A DNA stretch of 64,000 nt, taken from contig JAUXVF010000009.1 in NCBI GenBank assembly GCA_030680355.1, positions 1 through 64,000 on the forward strand, read 5' to 3'. Of the stretch, positions 40,324-49,349 are shown piece after piece. Below the pieces are notes generated by a model. It was not told the DNA's origin and did no database searches. It worked only from the letters and a program-made list of their open reading frames with translations. Source of the stretch: Caulobacter sp. (GTDB taxonomy: Bacteria > Pseudomonadota > Alphaproteobacteria > Caulobacterales > Caulobacteraceae). Each line of letters begins with the position of its first letter. The stretch's first letter is position 1. The translations under genes and the position numbers were made by a program.

Positions 40324-42192
40324 CTACTGGCAGGCCAGGCACTCGTCGTAGTCGGTGGCGGCGCCGACTTCGAGGTTATAGGTGTCGACCGTCTCGGCGC
40401 CGGCATGGCTGGCCCGCTGCACCGACTTGGAGCGCAGGTAGTAGAGGCTCTTCATGCCCCGCTCCCAGGCCTGCCAGTGGAGCATGTGCAGGTCCCATTT
40501 ATCGACGTCGCCGGGGATGAACAGGTTGACCGACTGGCTCTGGCAGATGTCGGGCGTCCGGTCGGCGGCCAGTTCGATGACCCAGCGCTGGTCGATCTCG
40601 AAGGCGGTCTTGTAGACGTCCTTCTCATCCTGGCTCAGGGCCTCCAGATGCTGGACCGAGCCCTCATTGGCGAGAATGGAATCCCAGACAGCCGGGGTGT
40701 TGGCGTCCTTCTCATCGAGCAGGCGCTCGAGGTAGGGATTGCGCACCGCGAAACTGCCCGACAGGGTCTTGTGGGTGTAGATATTGGCCGGAATCGGCTC
40801 GATGCCGGCGCTGGTGCCGCCGCAGATGATGCTGATCGAGGCCGTCGGGGCGATGGCCAGCTTGTGGCTGAACCGCTCCATGACGCCGCGGTCGGCGGCG
40901 TCGGGGCAGGGCCCCTTTTCCTCGGCCAGTTTGACGCTGGCCTTGTCGGCCTCGCGGCGCAGATGTTTGAACAGCCGCATGTTCCAGGACTTGGCCAGGG
41001 CGCTCTCGAAGGGCACGTTCTGGGCCTGCAGGAAGCTGTGGAAGCCCATCAGGCCAAGGCCGACGGAACGCTCGCGCATGGCGGCGTAGGCGGCGTTCTT
41101 GGCGTCGACCGGCGCGCGCTGGATGAAGTCTTCCAGCACGTTGTCGAGGAAACGCATGACGTCCTCGATGAAGCGGGGCTCGTCGCGCCACTCCATGAAC
41201 GACTCGGCGTTGACGCTGGACAGGCAGCAGACCGCGGTGCGCTCGTTGCCGAGGTGGTCGAGGCCGGTGTGCAGCATGATCTCGCTGCACAGGTTGGACT
41301 GGCGGACCTTGAAACCCAGATCGCGCTGGTGGGCCGGCATGGCCTTGTTCACGTGGTCGCTGAAGATCAGATAGGGCTCGCCGGTCTGCAGCCGCAGTTC
41401 CAGCACCTTCTGCCACAGGGCGCGGGCGTCGACCTCCTTGAGGACCTCGCCATTCTTGGGCGAGCGCAGGCCGAATTTCTCGCCGTCGCGCACGGCGTGC
41501 ATGAACTCGTCGCTGATCGAGATGCCGTGGTGAAGGTTCAGGGACTTGCGGTTGAAGTCGCCCGACGGCTTGCGGATCTCGAGGAACTCTTCGATCTCGG
41601 GATGGTGGATGTCCAGGTACACCGCCGCCGAACCCCGGCGCAGGCTGCCCTGGCTGATGGCCAGGGTCAGGGAATCCATCACGCGGATGAAGGGGATGAT
41701 GCCGCTGGTCTGGCCGGCGCCCTTGACCTTTTCGCCGATGCTGCGAACGCCGCCCCAGTAGGTGCCGATGCCGCCGCCGTTGGCCGCCAGCCAGACGTTT
41801 TCGTTCCAGGTGCCGACGATGCCGTCGAGGCTGTCGCCGACGGCGTTGAGGAAGCAGCTGATCGGCAAGCCGCGGTTGGCGCCGCCGTTGCTCAGCACCG
41901 GGGTCGAGGGCATGAACCACAGGCGACTCATGTAGTCGTAGATGCGCTGGGCGTGGTCGGAGTCGTCCGCGTAGGCGGTGGCCACCCGGGCGAACATGTC
42001 CTGATAGGACTCGCCGGCCAGCAGATAGCGATCTTCCAGGGTCCTCTTGCCGAACTCGGTCAGCAGCGAATCACGCGAACGGTCGACCTCGACCTTCCTG
42101 ACCAGAGCCAGCTGGGGCTTGTCGCCCACAGCCCAGGCGGAGTCGCCCGCCGCTTCACCCAGGGGAATCTGCCGTGCCAAGTCGCCCATCAT
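40324..42192 (-). CDS. nrdA: Class I ribonucleotide reductase large subunit
   Basis: 622 residues from the second ATG cluster (MMGDLARQIPLG); the open frame reaches 42285 but those residues overlap the likely operator. Active-site elements: LPISCFLNAVGD (substrate-reducing Cys), NLCSEI, RRGSAAVYLDIHHPEIEEFLEI and IAPTASISIICGGTSAGIEPI. It ends ATDYDECLACQ with the C-terminal CxxC used to hand over electrons from thioredoxin. It makes deoxynucleotides with a separate NrdB, which is not nearby. Confidence 0.95.
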   Translation of the reverse strand: MMGDLARQIPLGEAAGDSAWAVGDKPQLALVRKVEVDRSRDSLLTEFGKRTLEDRYLLAGESYQDMFARVATAYADDSDHAQRIYDYMSRLWFMPSTPVLSNGGANRGLPISCFLNAVGDSLDGIVGTWNENVWLAANGGGIGTYWGGVRSIGEKVKGAGQTSGIIPFIRVMDSLTLAISQGSLRRGSAAVYLDIHHPEIEEFLEIRKPSGDFNRKSLNLHHGISISDEFMHAVRDGEKFGLRSPKNGEVLKEVDARALWQKVLELRLQTGEPYLIFSDHVNKAMPAHQRDLGFKVRQSNLCSEIMLHTGLDHLGNERTAVCCLSSVNAESFMEWRDEPRFIEDVMRFLDNVLEDFIQRAPVDAKNAAYAAMRERSVGLGLMGFHSFLQAQNVPFESALAKSWNMRLFKHLRREADKASVKLAEEKGPCPDAADRGVMERFSHKLAIAPTASISIICGGTSAGIEPIPANIYTHKTLSGSFAVRNPYLERLLDEKDANTPAVWDSILANEGSVQHLEALSQDEKDVYKTAFEIDQRWVIELAADRTPDICQSQSVNLFIPGDVDKWDLHMLHWQAWERGMKSLYYLRSKSVQRASHAGAETVDTYNLEVGAATDYDECLACQ

Positions 42193-42250
42193 AGCCTCAA
42201 ATCCGTAATCAAACCGCGACTCCACCGGCGGGCGTTCCGCCCGAGAGACG

Positions 42251-42294
42251 CTACATGTAGTGGGCGAGGAGCCCCCTGAACCCACTATATGGGG
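42251..42294 (-). promoter_or_regulatory. Paired NrdR-box-like sites upstream of nrdA
   Basis: Two sites: CTACATGTAG at 42251-42260 (a perfect palindrome) and CTATATGGGG at 42285-42294, both following the NrdR-box pattern C-T-A-x-A-T-x-T-A-G, centres 34 bp apart. NrdR usually binds two boxes 31-32 bp apart and represses nrd genes at high ATP/dATP, so spacing is slightly long. They lie 59-102 bases upstream of the nrdA start chosen here. Confidence 0.55.
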
Positions 42295-42468
42295 CCACGT
42301 TGGCTAATGACTCGTCAACGGGGAGAAGTGCTCCGCAGGCGAATTTCCAGTTAACAACATCTTGAGGGCGGGCGGCGCCCCTTTGCCCATCACGGTTTGC
42401 CAATCTTCTGGGCCGATGACGTCGTGGCCCCTCGTCGGGGCCCCACGGATCATGGCATTCTGTCGAGG

Positions 42469-43782
42469 ATGACTCCCGAGCAGATCTACGCGGAAAAACG
42501 CATGACGGCGGCCGAAGCGGCCGACCGAATCGAATCAGGCTGGCGGCTGGCCATGGGCATGGCCCTGGCCGAACCCCCGGCCATCCTCGCCGCCATCGCC
42601 GCCCGCGCCGCGGCCGACGAAATCGACGAGGTGAAGCTCTACTATTTCCACTCGACTCCCCACGCCGCCGAAACCGTTCTGCGTTACGAGCTGATGGACC
42701 GCATCCGGCCGCACTGCCTGTTTCTGGGTCCGGTGGAGCGGGCGCTCCTGGCGCGGGGCGAGGCCGAAGGGCGGCGAACCATTGCCTTTGTCGCGGGGGC
42801 CTTCAGTCAGGCCCCGCGGCTGATGAGCGAGCCCCGGCCCGTCGACGCCTTCGTCACGACCGTCTCGCCGATGGACCGGCACGGTTATTTCAGCCTGGGG
42901 ACCAACAACGACTATGGTTCGGCCCTGATCGGCTCGGCGCGGCAGGTGATCGTCGAGGTCAACCGTCACATGCCCCGCGTTCGGGGCGGCATGGTCCATG
43001 TCAGCCAGGTCAGCGGCATCGTCGAGCATGATCAGCCGCTTCTGCAGAATCCCTCCCGCGCGCCGGCGCCCGAGGACGAGGCCATCGGCCGGATCGTGGC
43101 CGGACTGGTGGACGACGGATCCTGCCTGCAGATGGGCATCGGCGCCGTGCCCGACGCCGTCTGTGCGGCCCTGGCCCAGCATCGCGACCTGGGCGTTCAC
43201 AGCGAACTGCTTGCGCCGGGCCTGGCCCGGCTGATCCAGAGCGGCGCTGTGACCAACACCCAAAAGACCACCGACCCGGGCCTGTCGATCTTCACCTTCG
43301 CCCTCGGCGACAAGGCGCTCTACGACTTCATCGACGACAACGCCGGCGTCGAGAGCCGTCCCGTGACCTGGGTCAATGATCCGGCGGTGATCGCCCGCAA
43401 TGACAAGGTGGTGTCGGTCAACGCGACCCTGCAGATCGACCTGTCGGGCGCCTGCAATTCCGAACACCTGGCCGGGCGACAGTACAGCGCCGCCGGGGGC
43501 CAGCTTGATTTCGTGCGTGGGGCCTACGCCTCGCGCGGCGGCCGGTCGATCATCGCCTGCCATTCGACGGCCGTGGACGGGACCGTTTCGAGGATCACAC
43601 CCCGGCTGGACGGGCCGGTCACGACCCCGCGAAACGACACCCACATCATCGTCACGGAGTACGGGCACGCCGACCTCAAGGGTCTGTCCAGTTACGAGCG
43701 GGCCAAGGCCCTCATCGGCCTGGCCCATCCGAAATTCCGCGACGACCTGACCGCGGCGGCCAAGGCCAAGGGCGTCCTGTAG
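42469..43782 (+). CDS. Acetyl-CoA hydrolase/4-hydroxybutyrate CoA-transferase family protein
   Basis: 437 residues from the ATG at 42469 (MTPEQIYAEKRM); an internal ATG at 42502 is possible. Landmarks: SGWRLAMGMALAEPPAILAA, GTNNDYGSALIGSARQVIVEVN, GIGAVPDAVCAALAQHRDLGVHSEL (the segment with the catalytic Glu that forms the CoA-thioester) and IIVTEYGHADLKGLSSYERAKALI. Transfers CoA between acetyl-CoA and short hydroxy acids. No strong ribosome site at either start. The acyl substrate is not predictable. Confidence 0.87.
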   Translation: MTPEQIYAEKRMTAAEAADRIESGWRLAMGMALAEPPAILAAIAARAAADEIDEVKLYYFHSTPHAAETVLRYELMDRIRPHCLFLGPVERALLARGEAEGRRTIAFVAGAFSQAPRLMSEPRPVDAFVTTVSPMDRHGYFSLGTNNDYGSALIGSARQVIVEVNRHMPRVRGGMVHVSQVSGIVEHDQPLLQNPSRAPAPEDEAIGRIVAGLVDDGSCLQMGIGAVPDAVCAALAQHRDLGVHSELLAPGLARLIQSGAVTNTQKTTDPGLSIFTFALGDKALYDFIDDNAGVESRPVTWVNDPAVIARNDKVVSVNATLQIDLSGACNSEHLAGRQYSAAGGQLDFVRGAYASRGGRSIIACHSTAVDGTVSRITPRLDGPVTTPRNDTHIIVTEYGHADLKGLSSYERAKALIGLAHPKFRDDLTAAAKAKGVL

Positions 43783-43788
43783 GCCGTA

Positions 43789-44352
43789 ATGGAAGCTTTT
43801 CTTGTCTCCGCCGGCCTCGTGGCCATCGCCGAGATCGGCGACAAGACCATGCTGCTGGCTATCGTACTGGCGGCGCGGTTCCGCAAACCCTGGCCGATCC
43901 TCGGCGGCATCCTTGTCGCCACCCTGGCCAACCACGGCCTCGCCGCGACGGTGGGGGCGGTCGCCGGCCACAGCCTGCGCGGCCCCTGGGTCGTCTGGGT
44001 CCTTGGCCTGTCGTTCATCGCCTTTGGCGTCTGGGCGCTGATTCCCGACAAGTTCGAGGACGACGAGGCGCCGTCCGCGGTGAAGGCCGGCTCGGTCTTC
44101 CTGACCACCGCCATCGCCTTCTTCTTCGTGGAGATGGGCGACAAGACCCAGGTCGCCACCGTGGCCCTTGCGGCGCGGTTCCAGAGCATCGTCCTGGTCG
44201 CGGCGGGAACCACGGTCGGCATGATGCTGGCCAACGGCCCGGCGGTCTGGCTGGGCGAGGCGGCCGCGACCCGGCTGCCCATGAAATACATCCGCTGGGC
44301 GGCGGCGGCGACATTCGCGGCCATCGGCGTCTGGATCCTGATCGTCGGCTGA
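43789..44352 (+). CDS. TMEM165/GDT1-family (UPF0016) Mn/Ca transporter
   Basis: 187 residues, six membrane helices arranged as a repeat. The two family motifs E-x-G-D-K-(T/S) are EIGDKTMLLAIVLAARF and EMGDKTQVATVALAARF. Bacterial relatives such as MneA export manganese; eukaryotic ones move Mn/Ca across the Golgi membrane. Export of Mn2+ is the likely role here. It starts six bases after the CoA-transferase gene, though functional linkage is not obvious. No yybP-ykoY element was seen upstream. Confidence 0.92.
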   Translation: MEAFLVSAGLVAIAEIGDKTMLLAIVLAARFRKPWPILGGILVATLANHGLAATVGAVAGHSLRGPWVVWVLGLSFIAFGVWALIPDKFEDDEAPSAVKAGSVFLTTAIAFFFVEMGDKTQVATVALAARFQSIVLVAAGTTVGMMLANGPAVWLGEAAATRLPMKYIRWAAAATFAAIGVWILIVG

Positions 44353-44400
44353 ACAAATCGCGCTAGGCTGGAATTCCGCCCTCCAACCTGGATGCCGCCG

Positions 44401-44688
44401 ATGACCGCCTATGTGATCCTGATCCGCGACCGGATGATCGACGCCGACGAGTTCGCCGTTTACGGCCAGAAGGCCCGCCCTGCGCGAGAGGGGCATGCCA
44501 TCACGCCACTGGCCTTCTACGGTCGTCAGGAGGTGCTGGAGGGGCCGGAAGTGGAGGGGGCTGTGATCCTGCAGTTCCCGACCTTCGAAGACGCCCAGGC
44601 CTGGTATCGCAGCCCGGCCTATCAGGCGGCCCTGCAGCATCGCCTGAAAGGGGCCGACTATCGGGTCATGATTGTCGACGGCGTCTAG
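44401..44688 (+). CDS. DUF1330-family protein
   Basis: 95 residues from the ATG at 44401 (MTAYVILIRDRMIDADEF); an ATG three codons upstream is also possible. The ferredoxin-like fold pattern is clear: GHAITPLAFYGRQEVLEGPEVEGAVILQFPTFEDAQAWYRSPAYQ, ending in GADYRVMIVDGV. DUF1330 proteins are small alpha/beta-barrel dimers of unknown function. Followed 27 bases later by a glutathione transferase gene on the same strand. Confidence 0.92.
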   Translation: MTAYVILIRDRMIDADEFAVYGQKARPAREGHAITPLAFYGRQEVLEGPEVEGAVILQFPTFEDAQAWYRSPAYQAALQHRLKGADYRVMIVDGV

Positions 44689-44715
44689 CCCCGCCACGGA
44701 CCTCAGGACAAGCTG

Positions 44716-45348
44716 ATGATCGATCTCTACACCTGGACCACCCCGAACGGCCGCAAGGTCCCGATCCTGATGGAGGAACTGGGCGTTCCCTATCGGCTCA
44801 GACCGGTCGATCTGGGCAAGGACGAACAGTTCGCGCCGGCCTTCCTGGCTATTTCACCCAACAACAAGATCCCGGCCATCGTCGATCCCGACGCGCCTGG
44901 CGGTCCGCTGCCGATCTTCGAGAGCGGGGCCATCCTGATCTATCTGGCCGACAAGCACGGCCAGTTCCTGCCCCCGGGCGGCGCCGCCCGCTGGAAGGCG
45001 CTGGAGTGGCTGTTCTGGGGCATCGGCGGGCTGGGTCCGATGCTGGGCCAGCTCTATTTCTTCAGCAGCCGGGCGCCGGAGCGCCTGCCGCTGGCCATCG
45101 ACCGCTTCACCGCCGAAGCCGCGCGGCTGCTGGGCGTCATGGATCGCCGGCTCGGCGAGGCCGACTACCTGGCCGGCGACTATTCGATCGCCGACATCGC
45201 CGCCTACCCGTGGGTCGCCATGGCCACCGAGTTCATGCCGGAAGAGCTGGCTGAACGCTGGTCCCGGATGGCCCACGCCCGCCGCTGGTTCGACGCCGTC
45301 GGCGCCCGCCCCGCCGTTCAACGGGGCATGGCCGTGCTGAAAGACTAG
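44716..45348 (+). CDS. Glutathione S-transferase, Nu/Ure2p-like
   Basis: 210 residues. N-terminal thioredoxin-like domain with DLYTWTTPNGRKVPILMEELG (catalytic TxxN for GSH), ISPNNKIPAIVDPD (cis-Pro) and FESGAILIYLADKHG (ES motif for GSH). The all-helical C-terminal domain has DYLAGDYSIADIAAYPW. YfcG/Nu-class proteins act as disulfide or peroxide reductases using glutathione. Cytosolic. The neighbouring gene on the right is convergent, overlapping by four bases. Confidence 0.92.
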   Translation: MIDLYTWTTPNGRKVPILMEELGVPYRLRPVDLGKDEQFAPAFLAISPNNKIPAIVDPDAPGGPLPIFESGAILIYLADKHGQFLPPGGAARWKALEWLFWGIGGLGPMLGQLYFFSSRAPERLPLAIDRFTAEAARLLGVMDRRLGEADYLAGDYSIADIAAYPWVAMATEFMPEELAERWSRMAHARRWFDAVGARPAVQRGMAVLKD

Positions 45349-46343
45349 GCGGCCGTCTCCCGAACACCTGCCGGACTGGCCGCGTTGAGGGCCGTCAGCC
45401 GGGCGATGGCGGCATGGGTCTCGGCCATCAGCCGCTCAACGATCTCCCCGGCCGGCAGCACGTCGTGCACGCCGCCGGCGCTCTGGCCCATGGCGAAACA
45501 GGACTTGTCCGGATCGAGACCCTCGATCTGGCCGCCGATGCCGCCCATGGCGTTGTTCTGGATGCTGATCCCCGCCTGGATCGGGAAGCCCTGGATGTCC
45601 TGGGGCCGGCTTTCCCAGTCGGCGACATAGGGGTTCTGCGCCACCCGCATCGGCTTGCCGCTGTAGCAGCGGGTGCGGACGGTATCGACGTCGTCAGCCT
45701 CGAGAATGGTCTGGCGATAAAGGTCGCCGGCATGGGCCTCCTGGCTGGCGATGAAGCGGGTGCCCATCCAGACGGCCTGGGCGCCCAGGGCCAGGGATGC
45801 GGCGATGGTGCGGCCGTCATAGAGGCCGCCCGCGGCGGCGACGGGAATTTTCACCGCTTCGACCGCCTGGGCGACCAGCGGCAGGGTGCCGACCAGCCCG
45901 GTGTGGCCGCCGCCCTCGCCGCCCTGGCAGATGACCGCGTCGCAGCCGGCCTGCTCGGCCTTGACCGCGTGTTTCACGGCGCCGCAGACGACCATGACCT
46001 TGAGGCCGGCCTTCTTGAGTTTTTCCATGATCGGCATGGGCACGCCCAGCCCGGCGATGAAGGCGCTGGCGCCCTCCTCGATGATAATTTCGACCGCGGC
46101 CGTCAGGCTGTCGGGACTGGCGGCCAGCAGATCGACGCCGAACGGCCGGTCCGTCAGGGCGCGGACCTTGCGCATTTCGTCACGGATGAAGTCGGGGCTG
46201 CGGCCGGCCATGCCGAGCACGCCGTAGCCGCCGGCGTTGCTGACCGCCGCGGCCAGTTCGGCGTAGGAAACGCCGCCCATGCCGGCCAGCAGGATGGGAT
46301 GCTCGATGCCGAGCATGTCGCAGAGAGGGGTGCGCAGAGACAT
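45345..46343 (-). CDS. Nitronate monooxygenase-family FMN enzyme
   Basis: 332 residues. TIM-barrel flavoprotein of the 2-nitropropane dioxygenase/enoyl reductase group: PILLAGMGGVSYAELAAAVSNAGGYGVLG at the start, PFGVDLLAASPD, CQGGEGGGHTGLV (GGxxGG phosphate/FMN loop and catalytic His) and IPVAAAGGLYDGRTIAASLALGAQAVWMGTRF. Oxidises alkyl nitronates, or reduces related substrates; which one is unknown. It follows the SDR gene by 11 bases, so an operon is likely. Confidence 0.92.
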   Translation of the reverse strand: MSLRTPLCDMLGIEHPILLAGMGGVSYAELAAAVSNAGGYGVLGMAGRSPDFIRDEMRKVRALTDRPFGVDLLAASPDSLTAAVEIIIEEGASAFIAGLGVPMPIMEKLKKAGLKVMVVCGAVKHAVKAEQAGCDAVICQGGEGGGHTGLVGTLPLVAQAVEAVKIPVAAAGGLYDGRTIAASLALGAQAVWMGTRFIASQEAHAGDLYRQTILEADDVDTVRTRCYSGKPMRVAQNPYVADWESRPQDIQGFPIQAGISIQNNAMGGIGGQIEGLDPDKSCFAMGQSAGGVHDVLPAGEIVERLMAETHAAIARLTALNAASPAGVRETAA

Positions 46344-46354
46344 GGGTGCGGGTC

Positions 46355-47137
46355 CTAGAAAATCGCGTAGCCGCCGTCGATCAGGAACGAATCGCCGGTG
46401 TGAAAACGGGAGGCGTCGGAGGCGAGGTAGACGGCCATGCCGCCAAAGTCCTCGGGGGTTCCCCAGCGCCGCATCGGCACGCGGCTGATGACATTGGTGT
46501 TGAATTTGTCGTTGCCCTGAGCGCCGGCTGTCATGTCGGTGGCGATCCAGCCGGGCAGGATCGAGTTGGCGCGGACGCCGTATCGGGCATGTTCGACGGC
46601 GATTGATTTCATCATCGAGACCACGGCGCCCTTGGTCGCGGCATAGGCTTCGTTGCGGGCCGCGCCCTCGATGGCCGCCAGCGAGGCGATGCCGATCAGG
46701 GAGCCGCCCGGGTCGCCGGACTTGGCCCGGTCAACCATGTGTTTGGCCGCCTCGCGCAGGGTCCAGAACACGCCATCGAGATTGAGGGCCATGTTGTAGT
46801 TCCACACTTCGGTGGACATCTCGGCGAAGGAGGGCGCGCCGCGCCCGCGGCCGGCGTTGGCGATGACGGTGTCGACCCGGCCCATGGCGGTGACCGCCTC
46901 GGCCATGCCGGCGACCACCTGGGCCTCGTCGGCGCAGTCAACGATCTGGGCCTTCACCCGCACGCCGTGGTTGGTCAGCTTGCCTTCAGCGGCCAGGGTC
47001 TTGTCGGGGTTGGAGCCCCAGATGACGATGTCGGCGCCGGCCTGGGCCATGGCTTCGGCCATGCCGAGACCAATGCCGCCGTTGCCGCCCGTGACCAGGG
47101 CGACCTTTCCAGTCAGATCGAAGGGCTTGTAGGTCAT
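46355..47137 (-). CDS. Short-chain dehydrogenase/reductase
   Basis: 260 residues, classical SDR: VTGGNGGIGLGMAEAMA, NAGRGRGAPSFAEM, catalytic Ser in GIASLAAIEGAARNEAY and YAATKGAVVSMMKS, and a C-terminal GTPEDFGGMAVYLASDASRFHTGDSFLIDGGYAIF. The substrate cannot be told. It precedes the nitronate monooxygenase gene by 11 bases on the same strand, implying joint action in one catabolic or detoxification route, which is inference. Confidence 0.9.
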   Translation of the reverse strand: MTYKPFDLTGKVALVTGGNGGIGLGMAEAMAQAGADIVIWGSNPDKTLAAEGKLTNHGVRVKAQIVDCADEAQVVAGMAEAVTAMGRVDTVIANAGRGRGAPSFAEMSTEVWNYNMALNLDGVFWTLREAAKHMVDRAKSGDPGGSLIGIASLAAIEGAARNEAYAATKGAVVSMMKSIAVEHARYGVRANSILPGWIATDMTAGAQGNDKFNTNVISRVPMRRWGTPEDFGGMAVYLASDASRFHTGDSFLIDGGYAIF

Positions 47138-47198
47138 GGCGCGTCACTCCCCGTGAACATCTGTTTGACGTCAGAGAAGGCGGGTGACGCGGCGGCGG

Positions 47199-47621
47199 TC
47201 AAGCACCGAAACGGTCAAACGCTTCACGAATGACCCGGCGGGTTTCATCCCACTCAACGATGGCGAGGCCCTCCGCTAGACTGAAGAACCGGGCCTCGAC
47301 CGCGTCGTCGCCGGCCACAGGCTCGCCCGCCGTCCAGCGGGCGGCGTAGTCGACCATGATGTAGTGACGGGTAACCTCGCCAGTCTCGCGCGAGGTGATC
47401 ACCGCATCGACCACGTCGATCAGGCCGACCAGATCGGCGTCAATGCCGGTCTCTTCCTTCAGCTCGCGCAAGGCGGCGGCGGCGCTGGTCTCGCCCCATT
47501 CGATCCGGCCGCCGGGCAGACTCCACTGACCCTTGCGCGGCGAATTGCCCCGTTTGATCAGCAGCACCTCAGCGCCTCTGAAACAGACGACCCCCGCGGT
47601 GGGACGGGGGTGATCGCTCAC
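47199..47621 (-). CDS. NUDIX hydrolase
   Basis: 140 residues from the GTG at 47621, whose GTGA overlaps the stop of the hydroxybutyrate dehydrogenase gene; this also removes an upstream extension with no similarity. Nudix box: GGRIEWGET followed by AALRELKEETGI, all invariant Glu/Arg residues present. Domain order VVCFRGAEVLLIKRGNSPRKGQWSLPGG then DVVDAVIT. Likely removes oxidised or activated nucleotides, or ADP-ribose type compounds; specificity unknown. Confidence 0.92.
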   Translation of the reverse strand: MSDHPRPTAGVVCFRGAEVLLIKRGNSPRKGQWSLPGGRIEWGETSAAAALRELKEETGIDADLVGLIDVVDAVITSRETGEVTRHYIMVDYAARWTAGEPVAGDDAVEARFFSLAEGLAIVEWDETRRVIREAFDRFGA

Positions 47622-48409
47622 GCGGCGGTCCAGCCGCCATCCACCGACAACATGGCGCCATTCACGGACGCGCCGGCGTCGGAGCAAAGATAGAGCAGCA
47701 GGCCGGCCAGCTGTTCCACCGTCACGAAGGCCTTGGTCGGCTGGGCGGCGAGAATGACGTCGCGCATGACCGCTTCCTCGCTGATGCCGCGCGCCTTTGC
47801 CTGGTCGGCGATCTGGGCCTCGACCAGCGGCGTCTTAACAAAGCCGGGGCAAATGGCGTTGACGGTCAGGCCGGCCTGGGCGACCTCGAGGGCGGCGGTC
47901 TTGGTGAAACCGGCGACACCGTGCTTGGCCGCCACATAGGCGCTCTTGAACGGCGAGGCGACCAGGGCGTGAGCCGAGGCGATATTGACGATGCGGCCAC
48001 GACCGGCGGCCTTCATGGGTGGAATCGCGGCCCGGCTGGCGTGGAAGGTCGAGGACAGGTTGATGGCGATGATCCGGTCCCAGGCGTCGAGGGGAAAGTC
48101 CTCGATCGGCGCCACGTGCTGGATGCCGGCGTTGTTGATCAGAATGTCCAGCCGTCCGAACGCGGTCACGGTCGAGGTCACCAGATCGGCGATTTCGTCG
48201 GGGCGGGTCATGTCAGCGGGGTGATACTGCACCCGCACGCCATGGCGTGCGGCGATGCCGGCGCGCGTCGCCTCGATGACAGCGGGGTCGCCCAGACCAT
48301 TGAGCACCAGGTCCACGCCGGCGGCGGCGAGCGCCTCGGCCAGGCCAAGACCAATTCCGCTGGTCGATCCCGTGATGACGGCGACCTGGCCCTTGAGCCC
48401 ATAGTCCAT
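47618..48409 (-). CDS. bdhA: 3-Hydroxybutyrate dehydrogenase
   Basis: 263 residues from the ATG at 48409 (MDYGLKGQVAVITGSTSGIG); the frame continues upstream into the predicted operator. SDR motifs GSTSGIGLGLAEAL, NNAGIQHVAPIEDFPLDAWDRI (a strong mark of BdhA), Ser in NIASAHALVAS, YVAAKHGVAGFTK and LLLYLCSDAGASVNGAMLSVDGGW. Oxidises 3-hydroxybutyrate to acetoacetate with NAD in the use of stored polyhydroxybutyrate. Overlaps the NUDIX gene by four bases. Confidence 0.93.
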   Translation of the reverse strand: MDYGLKGQVAVITGSTSGIGLGLAEALAAAGVDLVLNGLGDPAVIEATRAGIAARHGVRVQYHPADMTRPDEIADLVTSTVTAFGRLDILINNAGIQHVAPIEDFPLDAWDRIIAINLSSTFHASRAAIPPMKAAGRGRIVNIASAHALVASPFKSAYVAAKHGVAGFTKTAALEVAQAGLTVNAICPGFVKTPLVEAQIADQAKARGISEEAVMRDVILAAQPTKAFVTVEQLAGLLLYLCSDAGASVNGAMLSVDGGWTAA

Positions 48410-48427
48410 GGCTTGTGCTGCCTTGTA

Positions 48428-48450
48428 TTTATGTTGCAGCGCAGCATAAA
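48428..48450. promoter_or_regulatory. PhaR-like operator upstream of bdhA
   Basis: A 23-base near-palindrome, symmetrical at nine of eleven positions per half, with TTTATG and CATAAA arms and a TTGC-AGC-GCAG core. The core fits the reported PhaR pattern CTGC-N3-GCAG with one change. PhaR represses polyhydroxybutyrate genes until granules form, which suits bdhA 19 bases downstream. Confidence 0.55.
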
Positions 48451-48514
48451 CGACCGCGCCCACTATCGCGAGCGCGTATAATTCATCGGAAAGTGAATTA
48501 CGAGGCGCCGCCGG

Positions 48515-49282
48515 TCACGCCGGCTCGCGAAGGAAGATCCAGTCGCTCTCCGACGACGGCTCGGGTTGGAACCGATAGCCCTCGACATCGAAGGCCTTGA
48601 GGCCCTCGGCCCGGTCGATCCGGTGATCGATTACGTACCGGGCCATCAGTCCGCGGGCCTTCTTGGCCATGAAGCTGATCTGCTTTGTCACATCGCCGCG
48701 AACTTCCAGGAACCGACAGGTGACGACGGGAAGCTCCAGCGCCCGGGCGTCCACGGCGCCGAAATATTCCTGGCTCGCCAGGTTCACCAGGGTCTTGTCC
48801 TTGTGACCCTCGGCCGCGGCGTTGAGGGCGAGGGCGATGCGGTCGCCCCAGAAGTCATAGAGATTACGCCCGCGTCGGGTCTTCAGGCGCGCGCCCATCT
48901 CAAGCCGGTAAGGCTGAATCGCATCGGCCGGCCGAAGAAGACCGTACAGGCCCGACAGGATGCGCAGATGCTCCTGCGCCCAGGCGAAAGATTTCGCATC
49001 CAGAGTGCGCGCCGACAGCCCGGTATAGACGTCGCCATTGAAGGCCACGGCCGCCTGCAGGCCCTCCTCCACCGAAGGATCGAAAGCCTGGAACCGTTCA
49101 AAATTCAGGTCGGCCAGCCGTTCGGAGATGCTCATCAGCCTGCGCAGGTCGCCCGGCCGCAGCTTGCGCGTCACCGCATCCAGGTCGGCGATGTCATCCT
49201 TCAGGGCAGGGGTGGTGAGCGGCAGGGAGCGTTCAGGCGCGGCGAAATTCAGCGCCTTGGCGGGAGAGATGACCATGAGCAT
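48515..49282 (-). CDS. yaaA: YaaA-family peroxide stress protein (UPF0246)
   Basis: 255 residues from the ATG at 49282 (MLMVISPAKALNFAAPE). Conserved blocks: ISPAKALNF, FNGDVYTGLSARTL, LRILSGLYGLLRPADAIQPYRLEMG, NLYDFWGDRI, and FMAKKARGLMARYVIDHRI. In E. coli YaaA lowers free iron during hydrogen peroxide stress and thus DNA damage. An internal ATG two codons downstream is equally close. A long open frame upstream is not similar to anything. Confidence 0.94.
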   Translation of the reverse strand: MLMVISPAKALNFAAPERSLPLTTPALKDDIADLDAVTRKLRPGDLRRLMSISERLADLNFERFQAFDPSVEEGLQAAVAFNGDVYTGLSARTLDAKSFAWAQEHLRILSGLYGLLRPADAIQPYRLEMGARLKTRRGRNLYDFWGDRIALALNAAAEGHKDKTLVNLASQEYFGAVDARALELPVVTCRFLEVRGDVTKQISFMAKKARGLMARYVIDHRIDRAEGLKAFDVEGYRFQPEPSSESDWIFLREPA

Positions 49283-49349
49283 GGGTGGGTGGATAAAGCG
49301 CAGGGCCAGGGATGACCAGTCCCTGCGTTCGCCCCCGAATGATATGGAC

